Shown here piece by piece: positions 14,928 through 16,210 of a DNA stretch of 16,210 nucleotides. Position numbers and translations under genes: made by a program. The stretch is from Deltaproteobacteria bacterium (GTDB lineage: Bacteria > Desulfobacterota > DSM-4660 > Desulfatiglandales > B25-G16): contig JAFDHR010000018.1 in assembly GCA_019308645.1 (NCBI GenBank), forward strand, positions 1 through 16,210, given 5' to 3'. Within the stretch, counting starts at the first letter, position 1, and every line of letters begins with the position of its first letter. The notes beneath the pieces were generated by a model. It had not been told where the DNA came from. It was given only the letters and a program-made list of their open reading frames with translations, and made no database searches.

Positions 14928-15218
14928 ATGGGAGCGAATAAACTAGAGTTTGAAACAAGAAAGACTAAGATCACTATTGATTACAGCCGATGTCTTCCCG
15001 CGGTGGAAAACACGTCAGATCCAGCGTGCAAATTTTCCTGTGTAAAAGCATGTCGATTATATGGCCGAAATATTTTAAAGATTGAGGACAATAGACCCGT
15101 GCTGGCAGTCAAGGATCCTGAAGAAATAAAAAGGTTGGATAATGAGTGTATTAGCTGTGAGTACAATTGCCAGCGGTATGGTGCTGGGTGTATCAGCATT
15201 GAAATCCCTTTAGAATAG
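14928..15218 (+). CDS. Ferredoxin-like 8-cysteine protein between ligase subunits
   Basis: A 96-residue protein with eight Cys at 22, 34, 38, 42, 74, 77, 81 and 88. The two groups, C-x11-C-x3-C-x3-C and C-x2-C-x3-C-x6-C, each followed by a hydrophobic strand (NILKIE and CISIEI), resemble a bacterial 2[4Fe-4S] ferredoxin with altered spacing. The usual Pro after the fourth Cys is missing. There is no signal peptide. It starts 4 bp after the SucC-like stop with AAGGAG inside that gene, and the SucD-like gene follows after 32 bp, so it is tightly embedded between two subunits of one ligase. A CoA ligase has no redox step, so it may be a structural or regulatory subunit, or it may serve another enzyme of the operon. 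The Fe-S assignment is inferred from Cys spacing. Confidence 0.65.
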   Translation: MGANKLEFETRKTKITIDYSRCLPAVENTSDPACKFSCVKACRLYGRNILKIEDNRPVLAVKDPEEIKRLDNECISCEYNCQRYGAGCISIEIPLE

Positions 15219-15250
15219 CAGAGGTAAGTTATCGTTAGGAGATAGGTATC

Positions 15251-16139
15251 ATGCCAGTTTTGATTAATGAAAATACAAGGATGCTTATCCAGGGTATTAC
15301 TGGAAGGTTTGGGCAAGGTGTAGCCAGGCGGATGATAGAGGTGGGTTCCAAGGTAGTTGTTGGGGTTACGCCCGGTCGAGGCGGTCAATCGGTCTGGGGT
15401 GTGGCGGTATATGATACCGTGAAAAAAGCATTAGAGGCGGTTGGATCAGTCGATGCAGCTGTTACGGTCGTACCAGGTCCGGAGGCCAAGGGAGCAGTGA
15501 TAGAGGCCTTTGAAGCAGGGATAAAGACAGTTCTGATGCGGGTAGAAAGGGTGCCTTTGCACGATTCCCTTGAAGTCATTGCCCATGCCAAGAAACACGG
15601 TATACGACTGATTGGCCCGGGTTCAGCAGGAGTAGTGAGCCCTGGAAAGGCCTCTTTAGGTGGGTTAGGTGGCTTTATTGGTTCTTCAGATCTGCCGAGA
15701 ATAGCCTTTAAACCTGGCCGGATAGGCGTGATAAACCTCTACGCTGAGTTGGGCTGTTTGCAGTGCTGGTTTTGGGATTAGCACGGCGGTTCATTTGGGT
15801 TCCGAGCCAGTTTTGGGAACAACATTGCCGGAACTGCTTCCTATGTTTCAAGAAGATGACCAGACGGATGGAGTAGTGTATTTTGGGGAGATCGGAACCG
15901 TTATGGAAGAGGAGGCCACAGAGGTGATTAAAGCCGGAGGTTATACAAAGCCGTTGGTGGCATACATAGCAGGCAAAGGTCTTCCTTCTGGATTACGGTT
16001 TTCCCATGCCAGTGCTATTGTAGAAGGTGGGAAAGGAACAGCAGAAGGGAAGATCAAGGCCTTAAAAGAGGTTGGGGCCCATGTTGTTGACAGACCGGAA
16101 GATATCGGGCCTGTTTGTCAAGAGGTCTTCGGAAAATAG
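15251..16139 (+). pseudogene. SucD-like CoA ligase alpha subunit, frameshifted with loss of the phosphate-loop motif
   Basis: The first part (15251 to about 15733) reads MPVLINENTRMLIQGITGRF and on through GVTPGRGG, LIGPGSAGVVSPGKASLGG and GRIGVI, an ordinary SucD-like N-terminus. This frame ends in TAG at 15779-15781. Homology resumes in another frame from about 15741 (TLSWAVCSAGFGISTAVHLG, SEPVLG, YFGEIG) to the end, including the phosphohistidine region FSHASAIVEGG. Compared with the sucD product of this window, where 16 residues separate GVL from VGLG, only 31 nt remain here in place of 48. That is a net loss of 17 nt that breaks the frame and removes the SRSG phosphate loop. The rest is well conserved, so the damage is recent or a sequencing/assembly error. 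If real, the ligase is inactive unless another alpha subunit substitutes. Confidence 0.75.
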
Positions 16140-16178
16140 CCAGTCGATACTGATTCAGTTGTGAGGAGGGCTTTGTTG

Positions 16179-16210
16179 ATGAAAATACTGAGATCAATGC
16201 TGTATGTTCC
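16179..16210 (+). CDS. CitE/HpcH-type lyase, N-terminal fragment
   Basis: GAGGAGGG at 16163-16170 precedes an ATG at 16179 that opens MKILRSMLYVP to the window end. The L-R-S-M-L-Y-V-P start is characteristic of the citrate lyase beta / malyl-CoA and citramalyl-CoA lyase family, where 'RS.LfVPG' is near-invariant. Only ten complete codons are present, so the call rests on this motif and context. Such lyases cleave malyl-CoA-type thioesters to acetyl- or propionyl-CoA and an oxoacid, which suits a preceding hydroxy-acid CoA ligase. Confidence 0.6.
   Translation, partial: MKILRSMLYV

Noticed and set aside
14981..15388. Minus-strand open frame of 135 codons
   Set aside because: It lies antisense to the 8-Cys gene and the SucD-like start, both of which have family-like sequence and ribosome-binding sites.
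15725..15800. Programmed frameshift in the SucD-like gene
   Set aside because: Homology in the new frame resumes upstream of any plausible slippery run, and conserved residues including SRSG are physically missing, so deletion explains it better.
1..16210. CRISPR array, tRNA or rRNA gene, insertion sequence
   Set aside because: No regularly spaced direct repeats, no tRNA-like cloverleaf or rRNA segment, and no transposase or terminal inverted repeats with target duplications were seen on either strand.

Overview
The window reads as chromosomal DNA of an anaerobic bacterium, most likely a sulfate-reducing or syntrophic Desulfobacterota (former Deltaproteobacteria). This rests on moderate GC, several NDP-forming acyl-CoA ligases, a DUF35-partnered thiolase-fold protein, a bacterial ArsA/Get3 homologue, a lone TatA, and intergenic inverted repeats of a kind common in such genomes. 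All confident intact genes lie on the + strand. The organism call is inference; no RNA gene is present to anchor it.

Layout. (1) 1-2562: the 3' end of an ADP-forming acyl-CoA synthetase, then a thiolase-superfamily protein whose nucleophilic Cys position is Gly, then its likely partner, a DUF35 zinc-ribbon/OB protein fused to an SCP2-like domain. This looks like an aldolase/acyltransferase complex of CoA-ester metabolism. (2) 2655-4593: an unrecognised acidic protein, an ArsA/Get3-type ATPase with a C-terminal HSP20-like domain, and a small helical protein, probably one module. (3) 4744-6019: an Smr-domain protein overlapping a MscS-type channel gene. (4) 6170-8343: canonical succinyl-CoA synthetase sucC and sucD, separated by an intergenic inverted repeat. 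(5) 8344-9350: a nested repeat, a candidate promoter, tatA, a perfect stem-loop, a truncated minus-strand ssb remnant, and unassigned DNA ending in a consensus -35 box. (6) 9351-16210: a probable catabolic operon encoding an EthD-like protein, a dihydropyrimidinase-type amidohydrolase with complete metal ligands, a GntR/HutC regulator, a MmgE/PrpD protein, a divergent SucC-like ligase subunit, an 8-Cys ferredoxin-like protein, a SucD-like subunit broken by a frameshift, and the start of a CitE/HpcH-type lyase gene.

How region 6 may work (inference): the amidohydrolase opens a cyclic amide, imide or hydantoin-like ring. The MmgE/PrpD enzyme dehydrates, hydrates, epimerises or decarboxylates the resulting acid. 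The SucCD-like ligase makes a CoA thioester, and the CitE-like enzyme cleaves a malyl-CoA-type intermediate. The housekeeping SucCD and the thiolase/DUF35 pair could take the products further. The ferredoxin-like gene between two ligase subunits and the damaged alpha subunit are the most puzzling points. The substrate cannot be read from sequence.
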